A DNA stretch of 64,000 nt from Pseudoalteromonas sp. MMG010 (GCF_018100905.1 NZ_JAGJEG010000001.1:558001-622000), one strand, 5' to 3'; positions 46,555 through 55,972 are shown, numbered from the stretch's first letter. Translations and numbers: made by a program. Notes: a model not told the origin generated them from the letters alone.

Positions 46555-46699
46555 TGGCCCATAAAAAATGTAACTTACCCCATAAAATATGCCCAATTTG
46601 TCATCGCCTTTTTATGTGGCGAAAAAATGGCATCGCGATTGGGAGAATGTTGTTTACTGCAGTCAACGTTGTAAAAAGCACCAAATTAACAACCGGTAA
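46554..46699 (+). pseudogene. DUF2256 zinc-finger-like small gene, frameshifted
   Basis: The gene starts ATG at 46554, overlapping the cryptochrome stop codon. It reads [20 protein letters not shown] and then MWRK, the first half of DUF2256 with its CPxC pair. After a run of six A's at 46622-46627 the family sequence continues only in the +1 frame, [19 protein letters not shown], with the second CxxxC pair, ending at TAA 46697-46699. A seventh A would restore a normal protein of about 48 residues. In the uninterrupted frame a 70-residue unrelated tail results. It is either a true frameshift, a sequencing error or slippage-dependent. Confidence 0.8.
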
Positions 46700-46809
46700 A
46701 TGTGAGTGTCTGCTTAAGTTTTCTTTATTGATGTGCCTAAAAAAGAAACATTTACCCAATCTATAAACCATGCCATTATAAAGTAACACATTATTAAATA
46801 AGGATATTT

Positions 46810-48009
46810 ATGAAAACTATACTATCGCTTATATTTATACTTACGTTTAGCACGCCATTTTTAAGTCATGCAAAAATCAATACAACCGGCATATCCATTG
46901 GTAAAAAAGTTATTTTACAATCCAAAATACTTAACGAAGAAAGGCCTATCAGTATATTTATACCTGACACGGTAAAAGATGATCAGCCCCTGTATGTTAT
47001 TTATTTACTTGATGGTGTTGAACATTTTCATACAGCATCCGGTGTTATTAAATCCCTTGTTGATTACGAGCAGATACCTAACGCAATGTTGGTTGGTATT
47101 GATACAACCCACCGTGTGCGCGATTATTTACCCAAAGTACAAGGTGAGCCTAAAACTGAGTTTCAAACCTTTGTTAAAAATAAATGGCCTGAGGCTGGGC
47201 AAACCGACAATTTTTTAAAGTTTGTGTCTGACGAACTCATGCCCTATATAAACAGTAATTACTCTACTAACGGCTACAACACCTTAATTGGTCACTCTAA
47301 CGCAGGGACTTTAGCGCTTTATACTTTAGTTAATCAGCCGGAATTATTTAACAACTACATAGCTATAAGCCCAAACAGTTGGTGGAGTGATGAAGAGTTA
47401 AAAAATAATATTATTAAATACACTAAAAACCCTAAAGGCGCTCAAGAGTTATTTATTAGTGTCGCAAGCGAAGGTGCACGTTTTTATACTGGTGTACTCA
47501 ATACTTTAGTAAATTTAGAGCAGCAAACGCCATCGCAGCTAACATGGGAATATAAACATTACCCTGCTTTTACTCATATGGGCACCATACTTCCAGCCCT
47601 TAGCGATAGCTTAATTCACTTATTTCGTGATTTAATATTTAAAGTGACTGACGAGCACGGAAAATTTTCAGATGTGTCGCTTATTACAGGTTACTACCAA
47701 GCACTGAATGATAAATACGGTTTTGACGTTAAAATTCCACAAGATGTATTTGTAGAATTTGCCCATAACCAGCAAAAATTTGGTAACACAGCTAAAGCTA
47801 TCGCCACCCTAAAACGCTTTACTCGCGATTACCCTAATGCTGCATACTCTCACATGCGATTATCGCAAGGATACACGGCTAACAAACAGTTTAAAGAAGC
47901 GGTGACCAGTATGAAACACGCACTAGAGCTGGCTAAGAAAAACTCACGCGACCCACTGCTAATTGATGCACTACAAGATATGGTGAAAAAAGCCCAAGCC
48001 AATTTGTAA
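46810..48009 (+). CDS. Secreted alpha/beta-hydrolase (esterase D/IroE-like) with TPR-like tail
   Basis: A 399-residue exported hydrolase, signal peptide MKTILSLIFILTFSTPFLSHA. Residues of about 30-270 form the esterase fold related to enterochelin esterase and IroE (PLYVIYLLDGVEHF, IGHSNAGTLALYTL, AISPNSWWSD). The nucleophile elbow reads GHSNA, with alanine where glycine is usual. A histidine near FTHMGTILPAL is the probable catalytic His. Residues of about 315-399 are TPR-like helices (FGNTAKAIATLKRFTRDYPNAAYSHMRLSQGY). The substrate is unknown; the gene stands alone before a terminator. Confidence 0.82.
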   Translation: MKTILSLIFILTFSTPFLSHAKINTTGISIGKKVILQSKILNEERPISIFIPDTVKDDQPLYVIYLLDGVEHFHTASGVIKSLVDYEQIPNAMLVGIDTTHRVRDYLPKVQGEPKTEFQTFVKNKWPEAGQTDNFLKFVSDELMPYINSNYSTNGYNTLIGHSNAGTLALYTLVNQPELFNNYIAISPNSWWSDEELKNNIIKYTKNPKGAQELFISVASEGARFYTGVLNTLVNLEQQTPSQLTWEYKHYPAFTHMGTILPALSDSLIHLFRDLIFKVTDEHGKFSDVSLITGYYQALNDKYGFDVKIPQDVFVEFAHNQQKFGNTAKAIATLKRFTRDYPNAAYSHMRLSQGYTANKQFKEAVTSMKHALELAKKNSRDPLLIDALQDMVKKAQANL

Positions 48010-48028
48010 ACTAACGGCCTCTCAAAAT

Positions 48029-48063
48029 AAAAAACCGATGCTTAAACTAAGCATCGGTTTTTC
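48029..48063. terminator. Bidirectional terminator between esterase and ubiI
   Basis: A 14-bp stem (AAAAACCGATGCTT / AAGCATCGGTTTTT) with a small loop and A/T-runs on both sides serves the two convergent genes. Confidence 0.92.
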
Positions 48064-48133
48064 TTTGCTGAAAGCTAAAAACTAACCACTTTACTTTACC
48101 TGTTAGGTTTCACTTCGCTTTTCCCAACCTACG

Positions 48134-49300
48134 TTATTTTCCTATCGCTTCTTTGGCGAATAGATGCTTTATTGGGCCGAGATTATCAACGAGTGACAGC
48201 CCGACTCCACGAATAAGTTTTTTAACAGGGTTTGCCCCTTCAAATAACTCTTTTAACCCTTGCATCATGGCGATGTGTTTTTGTGCGTCAAGCTTACGGG
48301 TACGCTCGTAATCGCGAAGTGTGCGGGTGCTTGCAAACTCTTTATTATCACTTGTCAGTAACTCGATTAAATACGCGGCGTCTTTTAGGCCTAGGTTCAT
48401 CCCCAATCCTGCAAGCGGATGGATGGTATGCGCTGCATCGCCCATTAACACGACTTTGCCGTTAACCCATTGTTGGGCGTAGCGCATTTTAAGTGGAAAT
48501 GCTGCGCGTTTGCTTTGTACCTCACACAAACCACATTGACCATCTATTGCGGCCATCACGGCTTTATTGAAATCAGTGTCATTCATCGCTAATAACTCAT
48601 CACAGTGCGTGGGGCTAGTAGACCACACTATCGAATGGGTATTTGCATCACTTAGCGGTAAAAACGCCAGTGGCCCGGTAGGTAAAAATACTTGGCGTGC
48701 AGTGTTTGTGTGCACTTCTTTGGTTTTAACCGTAGCAACGAGTGCATGGTGGTCATAATCTTTAAAGCTCAGCGCCATATTAAATTGTTTACGAATAGCC
48801 GAGTTAGCGCCATCGGCTGCCACCAGCAACTTAGCAATAATTGGCTCACCGCTTTTAAGCGTTATAAATACATCAGACTCACTTTGATGTATTTGCTGGT
48901 ACTGGGTATCAAACATCAGTGTTGCACTGCTTTGCTGCTCTAACTCTTTTATTAAGGCAAAACGAATAATATCGTTTTCAACTATATGACCTAAATGTTC
49001 AAGCTCAAGCTGTTCGTTATTAAAGGTTATTTTGCCAAAGCTGTCGGCATCGCGTACATCCATATGCGTATATGCACAGCTTCGTTGTGCCATTATATGT
49101 GGCCATACATTTAATTGCTCAAACAAGGTTTGGCTTGCAATGCTCAACGCACTCACTCGTAGTGCATATTCATCCGCAGGTGGGGCTTGCTTGGAGGCAG
49201 CATCAATTACAACAACGCTTACATTGGCTTTTGCCAGTCCTAGCGCGAGGGTTAAACCTACGCAGCCTCCACCCACTATACAAACCTGTACTTGCTTCAT
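48134..49300 (-). CDS. ubiI: UbiI/UbiH-family FAD-dependent ubiquinone hydroxylase (probable UbiI)
   Basis: A 388-residue flavin monooxygenase of ubiquinone synthesis. It has the N-terminal dinucleotide motif VCIVGGGCVGLTLALGLAKA, the DG motif VAADGANSAIRKQF and the GD motif VLMGDAAHTIHPLAGLGMNLGLKDA. By position downstream of ubiH (with a 4-base overlap, as visC/ubiI in E. coli) it should be the C5-hydroxylase UbiI; UbiF is the main alternative because these paralogues are similar. Confidence 0.85.
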   Translation of the reverse strand: MKQVQVCIVGGGCVGLTLALGLAKANVSVVVIDAASKQAPPADEYALRVSALSIASQTLFEQLNVWPHIMAQRSCAYTHMDVRDADSFGKITFNNEQLELEHLGHIVENDIIRFALIKELEQQSSATLMFDTQYQQIHQSESDVFITLKSGEPIIAKLLVAADGANSAIRKQFNMALSFKDYDHHALVATVKTKEVHTNTARQVFLPTGPLAFLPLSDANTHSIVWSTSPTHCDELLAMNDTDFNKAVMAAIDGQCGLCEVQSKRAAFPLKMRYAQQWVNGKVVLMGDAAHTIHPLAGLGMNLGLKDAAYLIELLTSDNKEFASTRTLRDYERTRKLDAQKHIAMMQGLKELFEGANPVKKLIRGVGLSLVDNLGPIKHLFAKEAIGK

Positions 49301-50496
49301 AACCGTGTACCTTGTTTTACTTGTCCCATTAGCTGTTTGGCCAATGGGGCTTTTAATGCCGGAAATAAATCCATTGAAAGAAGGCCTAAGCTACGCCCTA
49401 ACGCAAGAACGCGTGACGAATTTGAAAAAAGCCTAACTAAAGAGTCTGTCAGCATCATTACCGTATTAATATCGCGGCTGCGCTTTTGTGAATACTCACG
49501 GGTAAACGCATAACAGCCTAACTCATTTTTACTTGTAGCCACTAAATCACTCAAAGCTTGTACATCTCTTAACCCTAAATTAAAGCCCTGTCCTGCGATT
49601 GGATGGATTGCATGCGCGGCGTTACCAATCACAACCGTTCGATGTGCCGTTAATGCATCAGCTTGGCCGTAAACTAAAGGATAATTAGCGCGTTTTCCTA
49701 CTTTTTTAAAAATGCCAGCACGAAAACCAAATGCCTGTTGAAATGCATTTATAAATAGCGCATCGTTTAATGCCATATACTCAGCTATTTTTTGCTCTGC
49801 CATACACCACACTAGCGAGTAACGATTATTACTCATTGGCAATAAAGCCATTGGTCCATACTCGGTAAAGCGTTCGAAGGCATGGTTATTATGGCCATTT
49901 TCTACTTCAATATTAGCGATGATCGCCCCTTGTTTATAAGGCGCTGTTTTAAAGGAAAGCCCAAGTAATTCACGTGTTTTTGAATGAGCGCCATCGGCAA
50001 TAACGACCAACTTCGCACTAAGTTGTTCATGGCTATTAAGGGTCAATGTATTATTATCTGCACTTTGTTTTATCGCTATGACACTGTCAGGACAATACAA
50101 AGTAACGCGAGAGTCTTCTAATCGCTGATACAATAAGCGCCCAAGAGGGTTTACTTCAACCACATAACCCAGCGCAGATTTTGCAAACTCGTCACTGTTA
50201 ATTTGCGCTTTACCAAAATGACCTCTATCAGATACATTAACGTGCTTTATAGCTGCGCTATAAGAGGCATTCGCTTGAAATAGATTGAGGCTTTGTAAGT
50301 ACTCTACCGATTGCTGTGCAAGCGCAATACTACGATCATCAAAGCTTGGGTGGCATTGCTGTGTCACCTCATTGGCTTCAACAAGGGCAATACTCACCGA
50401 TGGATTTGCTTTTAATATACTCAAAGCACAGCTTGCCCCTGCTAACCCACCACCAATAATCACTATATCAAACGGCTTCGCCACTTTATTCTCCAC
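49297..50496 (-). CDS. ubiH: UbiH 2-octaprenyl-6-methoxyphenol hydroxylase
   Basis: A 399-residue FAD monooxygenase, paralogue of the next gene. The motifs are IVIIGGGLAGASCALSILKA, VIADGAHSKTRELLG and VIGNAAHAIHPIAGQGFNLGLRDV. The NAAH variant of the GDAAH motif is typical of UbiH. It lies 3 bases after pepP and overlaps ubiI by 4 bases, the same gene order as E. coli (ygfB-pepP-ubiH-ubiI). Confidence 0.93.
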   Translation of the reverse strand: MENKVAKPFDIVIIGGGLAGASCALSILKANPSVSIALVEANEVTQQCHPSFDDRSIALAQQSVEYLQSLNLFQANASYSAAIKHVNVSDRGHFGKAQINSDEFAKSALGYVVEVNPLGRLLYQRLEDSRVTLYCPDSVIAIKQSADNNTLTLNSHEQLSAKLVVIADGAHSKTRELLGLSFKTAPYKQGAIIANIEVENGHNNHAFERFTEYGPMALLPMSNNRYSLVWCMAEQKIAEYMALNDALFINAFQQAFGFRAGIFKKVGKRANYPLVYGQADALTAHRTVVIGNAAHAIHPIAGQGFNLGLRDVQALSDLVATSKNELGCYAFTREYSQKRSRDINTVMMLTDSLVRLFSNSSRVLALGRSLGLLSMDLFPALKAPLAKQLMGQVKQGTRL

Positions 50497-50499
50497 ACT

Positions 50500-51825
50500 T
50501 TAACTCTTATTGGCGCTATTCATAAGCGCTTCTATTTCGGCAATGGTTTTTGGTACATGATGTGTTAAATTTTCATACCCAGTGGCACAAACCACTAAGT
50601 TATCTTCAATACGAATACCTATGCCTTTGTAATGTTCTGGCACATTGGCATCTTTACTAATATATAAACCCGGCTCTATGGTTAATACCATGCCTTGCGC
50701 CAACGCACGTTCTTGGTTTTCTTGTTTATAATCACCCACATCATGCACATCTAAGCCAAGCCAATGACCTATTCCATGCATGTAAAATTGTTTACATGCT
50801 TGCTGTGCCATCAGGTCTTCAAAGTTCCCCTTTAGAATACCCAATTTAAGCAAGCCTTGGGTTAGCACTTGCATAGCTAACATATTCGCTTGTGATAAAT
50901 AACCACCGGGTTTTATTGCACTAAATGCAGCTAACTGCGCATTTAACACCACCTCATAAAGTGCAGCTTGCCAAGGGTTAAACTGTCCATTAATGGGAAA
51001 GGTCCGCGTAATATCGGCCGCATAGCCTTGAAACTCACAACCAGAGTCAATCAAAACCAAATCACCGCTGTTTAATACATCACTGTTATTTGTGTAATGC
51101 AAAATATTGGCATTATCGCCCGCTCCCACAATGCTCGCATAAGCGGTTTGTGGTGCACCATGCATTGCATAATGGTGGTGTAACTCAGCGGCTAACTGAA
51201 ATTCACTTGCACCAGGGTGTGCAAAACACATAGCGCGTTTATGCCCATTAGCAGCTATTTCACAACTTAATCGCATGATGCTGATTTCATTTGGTGATTT
51301 AATCAACCGCATTGGGTGAATTAAAGTACGTATATCTTTTAAAGTGCTCGGTGCATTCGCTGTTTTTTTATCTTTATTACGTAGTTCGGCAAGTAAGGTA
51401 AAAACTTGCTTATCGCACGCGGCACTTTCGCCTTGTGCAAAATACAATACCTGTTTTGCACTCACTAATTCGAGTAGTTTGTCATTTATTGAACTCAAAC
51501 CATGCGCTGCATCAAACAAATAATCTGTTTTAGCTTTTTTAGAGCCAATACGCCGGCCATGCCAAATTTCGGCTTGAGGGTCTTTATCTAAACAAAATAA
51601 AATGCTTGTGCTGTGTTGCTTATCTTTAATAAGTAGTAACACAGCATCGGGTTCATTAAAGCCAGTTAAATAATAAAAATCACTATTTTGTCGAAACGTA
51701 AATTCGGTATCACGGCTACGTGTTACCTCATTAGCCGCAAAAACGATAGCCACACTATTGCTATCCATTTGCGATAATAAACGTTCACGACGCGCTTTAA
51801 ATTCAGACTTTGCTATTTCCAGCAT
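50500..51825 (-). CDS. pepP: Xaa-Pro aminopeptidase PepP
   Basis: A 441-residue M24 metallopeptidase that removes N-terminal residues before proline. The N-terminal domain begins EFKARRERLLSQMDSNSVAIVFAANEVTRSRDTEFTFRQNSDFYYLTGF, as in E. coli PepP. Metal ligands are visible in VLIDSGCEFQGYAADITRTFP, YMHGIGHWLGLDVHDVG, LTIEPGLYI and GIGIRIEDNLVV. It is in the ygfB-pepP-ubiH-ubiI cluster. Confidence 0.96.
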   Translation of the reverse strand: MLEIAKSEFKARRERLLSQMDSNSVAIVFAANEVTRSRDTEFTFRQNSDFYYLTGFNEPDAVLLLIKDKQHSTSILFCLDKDPQAEIWHGRRIGSKKAKTDYLFDAAHGLSSINDKLLELVSAKQVLYFAQGESAACDKQVFTLLAELRNKDKKTANAPSTLKDIRTLIHPMRLIKSPNEISIMRLSCEIAANGHKRAMCFAHPGASEFQLAAELHHHYAMHGAPQTAYASIVGAGDNANILHYTNNSDVLNSGDLVLIDSGCEFQGYAADITRTFPINGQFNPWQAALYEVVLNAQLAAFSAIKPGGYLSQANMLAMQVLTQGLLKLGILKGNFEDLMAQQACKQFYMHGIGHWLGLDVHDVGDYKQENQERALAQGMVLTIEPGLYISKDANVPEHYKGIGIRIEDNLVVCATGYENLTHHVPKTIAEIEALMNSANKS

Positions 51826-51844
51826 TTAATAAATCACTTTATTA

Positions 51845-52408
51845 TTAATGGAGTGTTTTCTTATCGTGCTCAGTCGTTTGCTCTTTACCTAACTCAGCAA
51901 AACACAATAAAGCCGATACTCTTACGTATTCAATGACTTCGTGCAGCGCATTACTGTCTTCATCGGTTTCTTCAAAAGTTGTATCTAAGCGTGTTATTTC
52001 GCTAAAATCACTAATAACTTCTTTTACATCACCGGATAATTTACCGTAATCTTTTTGCTTTAAACCAAAACCAAGCATAAAGCCTGCAACCCAAGATACT
52101 AAACCATTGGCTTGATCAATAAGAGTTTCGTCATCACTTGGTAAAAATAAATCAAAGGCAAAGGCGTCATCGTTAAAGCTTGCTACAACTTGTTTATATA
52201 TAGTGCCAAAAAATAATTTCAGATCATGACTAAATGATTCACCATCATTAAATACATCGCTTAATAAGCCTAAATACTCTTTATCATCTATGTTTAAGCC
52301 ACAAGCTAATAGACCACTGATAACACCGTGAGCTTCAGCTGGCGAAACAAATATTTCGTTTTTCTCTAACAGTAATTGTGCTTTTTGATACTCTGGAAGT
52401 TCGTTCAT
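51845..52408 (-). CDS. ygfB: UPF0149 family protein YgfB
   Basis: A 187-residue cytoplasmic protein of the YgfB/UPF0149 family: AEAHGVISGLLACGLN near residue 25 and WVAGFMLGFGLKQKDYGKLSGDVKEVISDFSEI near 110 are characteristic. The acidic, helical family has no agreed biochemical role, although YgfB affects beta-lactam resistance in Pseudomonas. It heads the pepP-ubiH-ubiI cluster, pointing away from 6S RNA. Confidence 0.9.
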   Translation of the reverse strand: MNELPEYQKAQLLLEKNEIFVSPAEAHGVISGLLACGLNIDDKEYLGLLSDVFNDGESFSHDLKLFFGTIYKQVVASFNDDAFAFDLFLPSDDETLIDQANGLVSWVAGFMLGFGLKQKDYGKLSGDVKEVISDFSEITRLDTTFEETDEDSNALHEVIEYVRVSALLCFAELGKEQTTEHDKKTLH

Positions 52409-52597
52409 TTTAAGGCCTTCGCTTAAATAATTACGACAATGCTACCACTGGCTAAATGGCAACTCCAATTAATTTACGACTGAGCAACTAAGTTAGTGTA
52501 AACAAGGTTTGAAAAGTAAGCGAAAAAGTAAATATTGCGTTAAAGCTGCAGAAAAACTAGCCGAACAAGCTGTTTTTTTGTATTTAAGGTTTAACCC

Positions 52598-52622
52598 TTG
52601 GCATAGGTCTTATATACTGTTT
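52598..52622 (+). promoter_or_regulatory. Promoter of 6S RNA
   Basis: TATACT at 52613-52618 is a good sigma-70 -10 element 5 to 7 bases ahead of the proposed RNA 5' end. A -35 element at the correct distance (TTTAAC at 52590-52595) is poor, while TTGGCA at 52598 is too close, so the -35 call is uncertain. Confidence 0.5.
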
Positions 52623-52807
52623 GTGTTCCCTGGGGTGCTGGAGCTTGGTTAAGTCCCTGAGCCGATAAATTTTATACTAGGGTTTCTGTTCGTCTACTAT
52701 TGTGCAAGCTTGGCATGTACCGAGAAGCCTACGGTAAACCGCAGATCCCCGCCCTGAGACCTTCTGGTTTCAGGACTGAAACCGGGTACCGCATACTTGG
52801 GGAACAC
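52623..52807 (+). ncRNA. ssrS: 6S RNA
   Basis: About 185 bases, near the E. coli length of 184. The ends pair as GTGTTCCC with GGGAACAC. The 5' half has the hallmark AGTCCCTGAGCCGATA and the 3' half CCGAGAAGCC, both found in E. coli 6S RNA; the middle can form the long internal bubble that mimics an open promoter. 6S RNA binds sigma-70 RNA polymerase and inhibits transcription in stationary phase. The zapA and fau genes that flank it in E. coli are not here, but ygfB is the near neighbour as expected. It also matches the position of the normal ygfB side. Confidence 0.95.
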
Positions 52808-52838
52808 TCATCAAAAAGCCTACATTTACTTTTTTTAA

Positions 52839-52875
52839 GCAAAAAAAAACCGATAAACAACGTTATCGGCTTTCA
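52839..52875 (-). terminator. Intrinsic terminator of the phosphoribosyltransferase gene
   Basis: On the minus strand the stem CCGATAA/TTATCGG (loop of 6) is followed by a run of nine T's. It lies just after the gene's stop codon. Confidence 0.85.
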
Positions 52876-52889
52876 TTATTTAAGTTATC

Positions 52890-53456
52890 TTACTTTTTTA
52901 GCAAAATATCATGGATATTCACTAAGTCAGACTTACCCGAAATAATTTCATCTGGTGTTAAACCTGATAATTCATGTGGGAATACTAACCATTCTTCAGA
53001 CTCATGGATAAAGTAATCTGGCACCATTTCAACTTTTGAGTTTTTAGGTTTGTAGTACGGACATGCAACACGGATATCTTTTGGTAAATTCAATCGCATT
53101 AATTCAGACAATTTTTCTTTTAATGCTGCAATGCTACGACCAGAATCAAATACATCATCAACTATAAGTAGTGAATCACCCGCGTTGGCGTTTTCTACAA
53201 TATAGTGAAGACCATGCACTTTAATTTCTTTTGATTGCTTACCAATTCCGTAATAAGAAGAAGTACGAACGGCAATATGATCGGTTTCGATCCCTTTATA
53301 ATCGTAATATTCTTGTACTGCAATCCCTATTGGAGCACCACCACGCCAAATACCAATTATAAAATCAGGACGAAAACCATCATCATATACTTGTGCCGCA
53401 ACACGAAATGAATCTTCAAGAAGTTGTTGCGCTGTGATGTAACACTTATCAGACAT
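52890..53456 (-). CDS. Purine-type phosphoribosyltransferase (COG2236-like)
   Basis: A 188-residue PRTase. The PRPP-binding motif SLLIVDDVFDSGRSIAAL is at about residues 90-107 and the N-terminal PDFIIGIWRGGAPIGI gives the conserved loop. The sequence resembles the xanthine/hypoxanthine phosphoribosyltransferase group that salvages purine bases. I start at 53456 (MSDKCYITAQQ), where GGGG lies about 9 bases upstream; an in-frame ATG at 53489 would add 11 hydrophobic residues without support. It is not clearly Hpt or Gpt. Confidence 0.85.
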   Translation of the reverse strand: MSDKCYITAQQLLEDSFRVAAQVYDDGFRPDFIIGIWRGGAPIGIAVQEYYDYKGIETDHIAVRTSSYYGIGKQSKEIKVHGLHYIVENANAGDSLLIVDDVFDSGRSIAALKEKLSELMRLNLPKDIRVACPYYKPKNSKVEMVPDYFIHESEEWLVFPHELSGLTPDEIISGKSDLVNIHDILLKK

Positions 53457-53576
53457 AATAAAAAACCCCAATATAAATGAATCGTTCAAGTAGAGCTAAA
53501 ATCTAGCCTCACCTGACTAACGAGTGGGGCAGGATTTTAGCGCAAATTCATACAAAAAGCTTGCACCATAAACAAA

Positions 53577-53602
53577 AAGAGATGCTCAAAGGCATCTCTT
53601 TT
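53577..53602 (-). terminator. Terminator of pepB
   Basis: AAAAGAGATGC and GCATCTCTTTT around 53576-53602 form a stem with a short loop; on the minus strand it is followed by TTTTGTTT-like sequence. It lies just after the pepB stop codon. Confidence 0.75.
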
Positions 53603-53614
53603 ATCGTATTTACG

Positions 53615-54910
53615 TTATGCTTTTTCTAATAAAGTACGAGCAACAGTACGCATACCTTGGGTTGTGGCGCCCGCAGCCCATTGGCTCGTGCTGCTCATAT
53701 TAAATGCAGCGGCTAAGTCAATATGCACCCAACCGGCCCCTTCATTTGGTACAAAACGTGATAAAAAGCCAGCAGCATTAGAAGCGCCACCGTAGCCGCC
53801 TCCTTTTTGTGCACGACTATTGGCTGTATCAGCATAAGGCGATGGACAGTTTTGTTGATGCCACTTTTCAAGCGGTAAAGGCCACGCGGCTTCCATTTCT
53901 TGTGCGGCAAAGTCTTCTACTTCACGCGCAAGTGCTTTATCTAAAGCAAAGAGTGCATTATATTCTTGCCCAACAGCAACCAAAGCGGCACCGGTTAATG
54001 TAGCGGCATCTATGATTAATGGCGCGCCAGTTTCACCCGCAGCCATTAGGCCATCAGCCAACACCAAGCGCCCTTCAGCATCCGTGTTTACAATTTCTAC
54101 TGTGGTGCCATTTTTATAAGTAAGAATGTCGCCTAATTTGTATGCATGACCCGAGATAAGGTTCTCAGCACAACATAAAAACAGCTTAATGCGCTTATCG
54201 CTACCGCTATTTATTGCTAATGCTAAGCCTGCGGTAACTGTTGCAGCTCCTCCCATATCGCATTTCATACCTAGCATACCTTCGCTAGATTTTATTGAGT
54301 AACCACCAGAATCAAATGTGATCCCTTTACCGACTAATGCGGCACTGACTGGCGCATTTTCATCACCTGTTGGGTTGTAATCAAGCTCAAGTAATACTGG
54401 TGGACGCTCACTACCACGCCCTACAGCATGAATACCAATCCATTGCTGCTCTAATAATGCATCACCTTTTATAATTTGGTAACTAACATGCTCAGGGGCT
54501 AACGACTGAATAAATTCAGCTGCTTTTTCTGCTAAGCTTTCTGGAAAAATGTTATCAGCAGTGCCATTAATCATTTCACGCGCCCAAGTAGCTGATGTTT
54601 TCAAATGGCTAAGTTGCGCTAAATCAGATTGTGCATTATCAACAAACTCAACACCGTCTAACACTTTTGGTGAAACAAACCCTTGATAAAACGCCCACTG
54701 GCTCTCAGTACACCATGTGTCACCTGCTAGCTTAACGTTTTTAATACCTTGATTTGCAATAGTGCGGGCTGCTTTTTGTACGCCTTTTAGCGTCTCTTGC
54801 TCAGATAAATGAATTAACGCCCCCTGTGCATTGAAAGACAACGCTGCATTTTCACCCCAAGGGCTTGATGCGGCTTGCTCACTTAGTTCAACAACAAATT
54901 TTTCACTCAT
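53615..54910 (-). CDS. pepB: Peptidase B (M17 leucyl aminopeptidase)
   Basis: A 431-residue M17 aminopeptidase of the PepB branch, which in E. coli also acts on Cys-Gly. The active-site segments are VGKGITFDSGGYSIKSSEG and [14 protein letters not shown], and the central segment YNPTGDENAPVSAALVGKG follows E. coli PepB. It is the second M17 enzyme of the window beside pepA at 18694; the two differ in the N-terminal domain. A terminator-like AAGAGATGC repeat lies at 53578-53600. Confidence 0.95.
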   Translation of the reverse strand: MSEKFVVELSEQAASSPWGENAALSFNAQGALIHLSEQETLKGVQKAARTIANQGIKNVKLAGDTWCTESQWAFYQGFVSPKVLDGVEFVDNAQSDLAQLSHLKTSATWAREMINGTADNIFPESLAEKAAEFIQSLAPEHVSYQIIKGDALLEQQWIGIHAVGRGSERPPVLLELDYNPTGDENAPVSAALVGKGITFDSGGYSIKSSEGMLGMKCDMGGAATVTAGLALAINSGSDKRIKLFLCCAENLISGHAYKLGDILTYKNGTTVEIVNTDAEGRLVLADGLMAAGETGAPLIIDAATLTGAALVAVGQEYNALFALDKALAREVEDFAAQEMEAAWPLPLEKWHQQNCPSPYADTANSRAQKGGGYGGASNAAGFLSRFVPNEGAGWVHIDLAAAFNMSSTSQWAAGATTQGMRTVARTLLEKA

Positions 54911-55021
54911 GTTAGAATACTCTCACTCTTAAATGTGTCAGGGAGTTTACTATAGGGCGTTGCAAGTTCCCAACCTCTTGAGATAAATAACATAAAACCC
55001 TGATTAAAATTGGAAATTATC

Positions 55022-55738
55022 ATGCTGTACACCCCTGCATTACAAAGCGCGACATTAATTAAACGCTACAAGCGTTTTTTAGCTGACTTACAGCCAGAGC
55101 ATGGCGCTATGTTTACCGCCCATTGTGCAAACACAGGTAAAATGACCGGCTGTGCAGAACAAGGGTTTCGTGCTTTTTATTCAACTAGCGATAATAAAAA
55201 GCGTAAATATCCCCATTCATTAGAGCTAACTAAAAATCATTTATCACACTTCATCTGTGTTAATACTGCCATGGCAAATAAGGTTGTTGAAGAAGCGATA
55301 AGCAATAATATAATCAGCGAATTAACCGGTTATCAGCATGTGCAAAGTGAAGTTAAATATGGTGATGAAAATAGCCGAATCGATTTTTTACTTAGCGATC
55401 CGAACCGCGCTAATTGCTACGTTGAGGTTAAGTCGGTGACTTTATTATCAAATGACGCTGAGCAAGGCCAAGGTTATTTCCCCGATGCAGAAACTGTACG
55501 TGGGCAAAAGCATATTCGAGAGCTTATTAGCATGGTTGAGCTTGGCCACCGTGCTGTTTTATTATTTGCTGTTTTACATCAAGGTATTGAGCGCGTCGCA
55601 TGTGCAGCCCATATTGATCCAACGTATAATCAGTTACTTCGCTTAGCTATAAGCAAAGGAGTTGAAGTCTATGCCTACAAAGCAAACATAACTGAAAAAG
55701 AAGTAACGTTAATAAAAAAAATACCATTTATAAGTTAA
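55022..55738 (+). CDS. sfsA: SfsA family protein (sugar fermentation stimulation)
   Basis: A 238-residue SfsA. The family signature FTAHCANTGKMTGCAEQG is near residues 33-50, and the nuclease-like core is RIDFLLSDPNRANCYVEVKSVTLL, with a Glu-x-Lys pair typical of the restriction-nuclease fold. A role in maltose gene activation was proposed in E. coli and is not firmly understood. I choose ATG 55022, since TTGGAAAT upstream supplies the ribosome-binding site; a TTG at 55010 would overlap it. The gene precedes dksA as in many gammaproteobacteria. Confidence 0.92.
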   Translation: MLYTPALQSATLIKRYKRFLADLQPEHGAMFTAHCANTGKMTGCAEQGFRAFYSTSDNKKRKYPHSLELTKNHLSHFICVNTAMANKVVEEAISNNIISELTGYQHVQSEVKYGDENSRIDFLLSDPNRANCYVEVKSVTLLSNDAEQGQGYFPDAETVRGQKHIRELISMVELGHRAVLLFAVLHQGIERVACAAHIDPTYNQLLRLAISKGVEVYAYKANITEKEVTLIKKIPFIS

Positions 55739-55972
55739 ATACGTTTTTAATAATGTTAAAAAAGAGTAAAAAACAACTTGTATTAATTTTTATTGCCCCC
55801 ATTAAAAGCCCAGCTAAAAATAAAAGTGCCTAATTAATAACGTAAAATAGTTATCAATAAAGGTTTTGGCTAACTCAATTAATTAAAAATAAATTTGCCT
55901 ACTGTAAGAGATTCTGCTATTTATACGGCCGCCTAATGCGAGGGCATTAAATTAAGGATTTAGGAGAGAGTA

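Noticed and set aside
52409..52622. zapA expected between ygfB and 6S RNA
   Set aside because: No frame with ZapA-like sequence was found on either strand.
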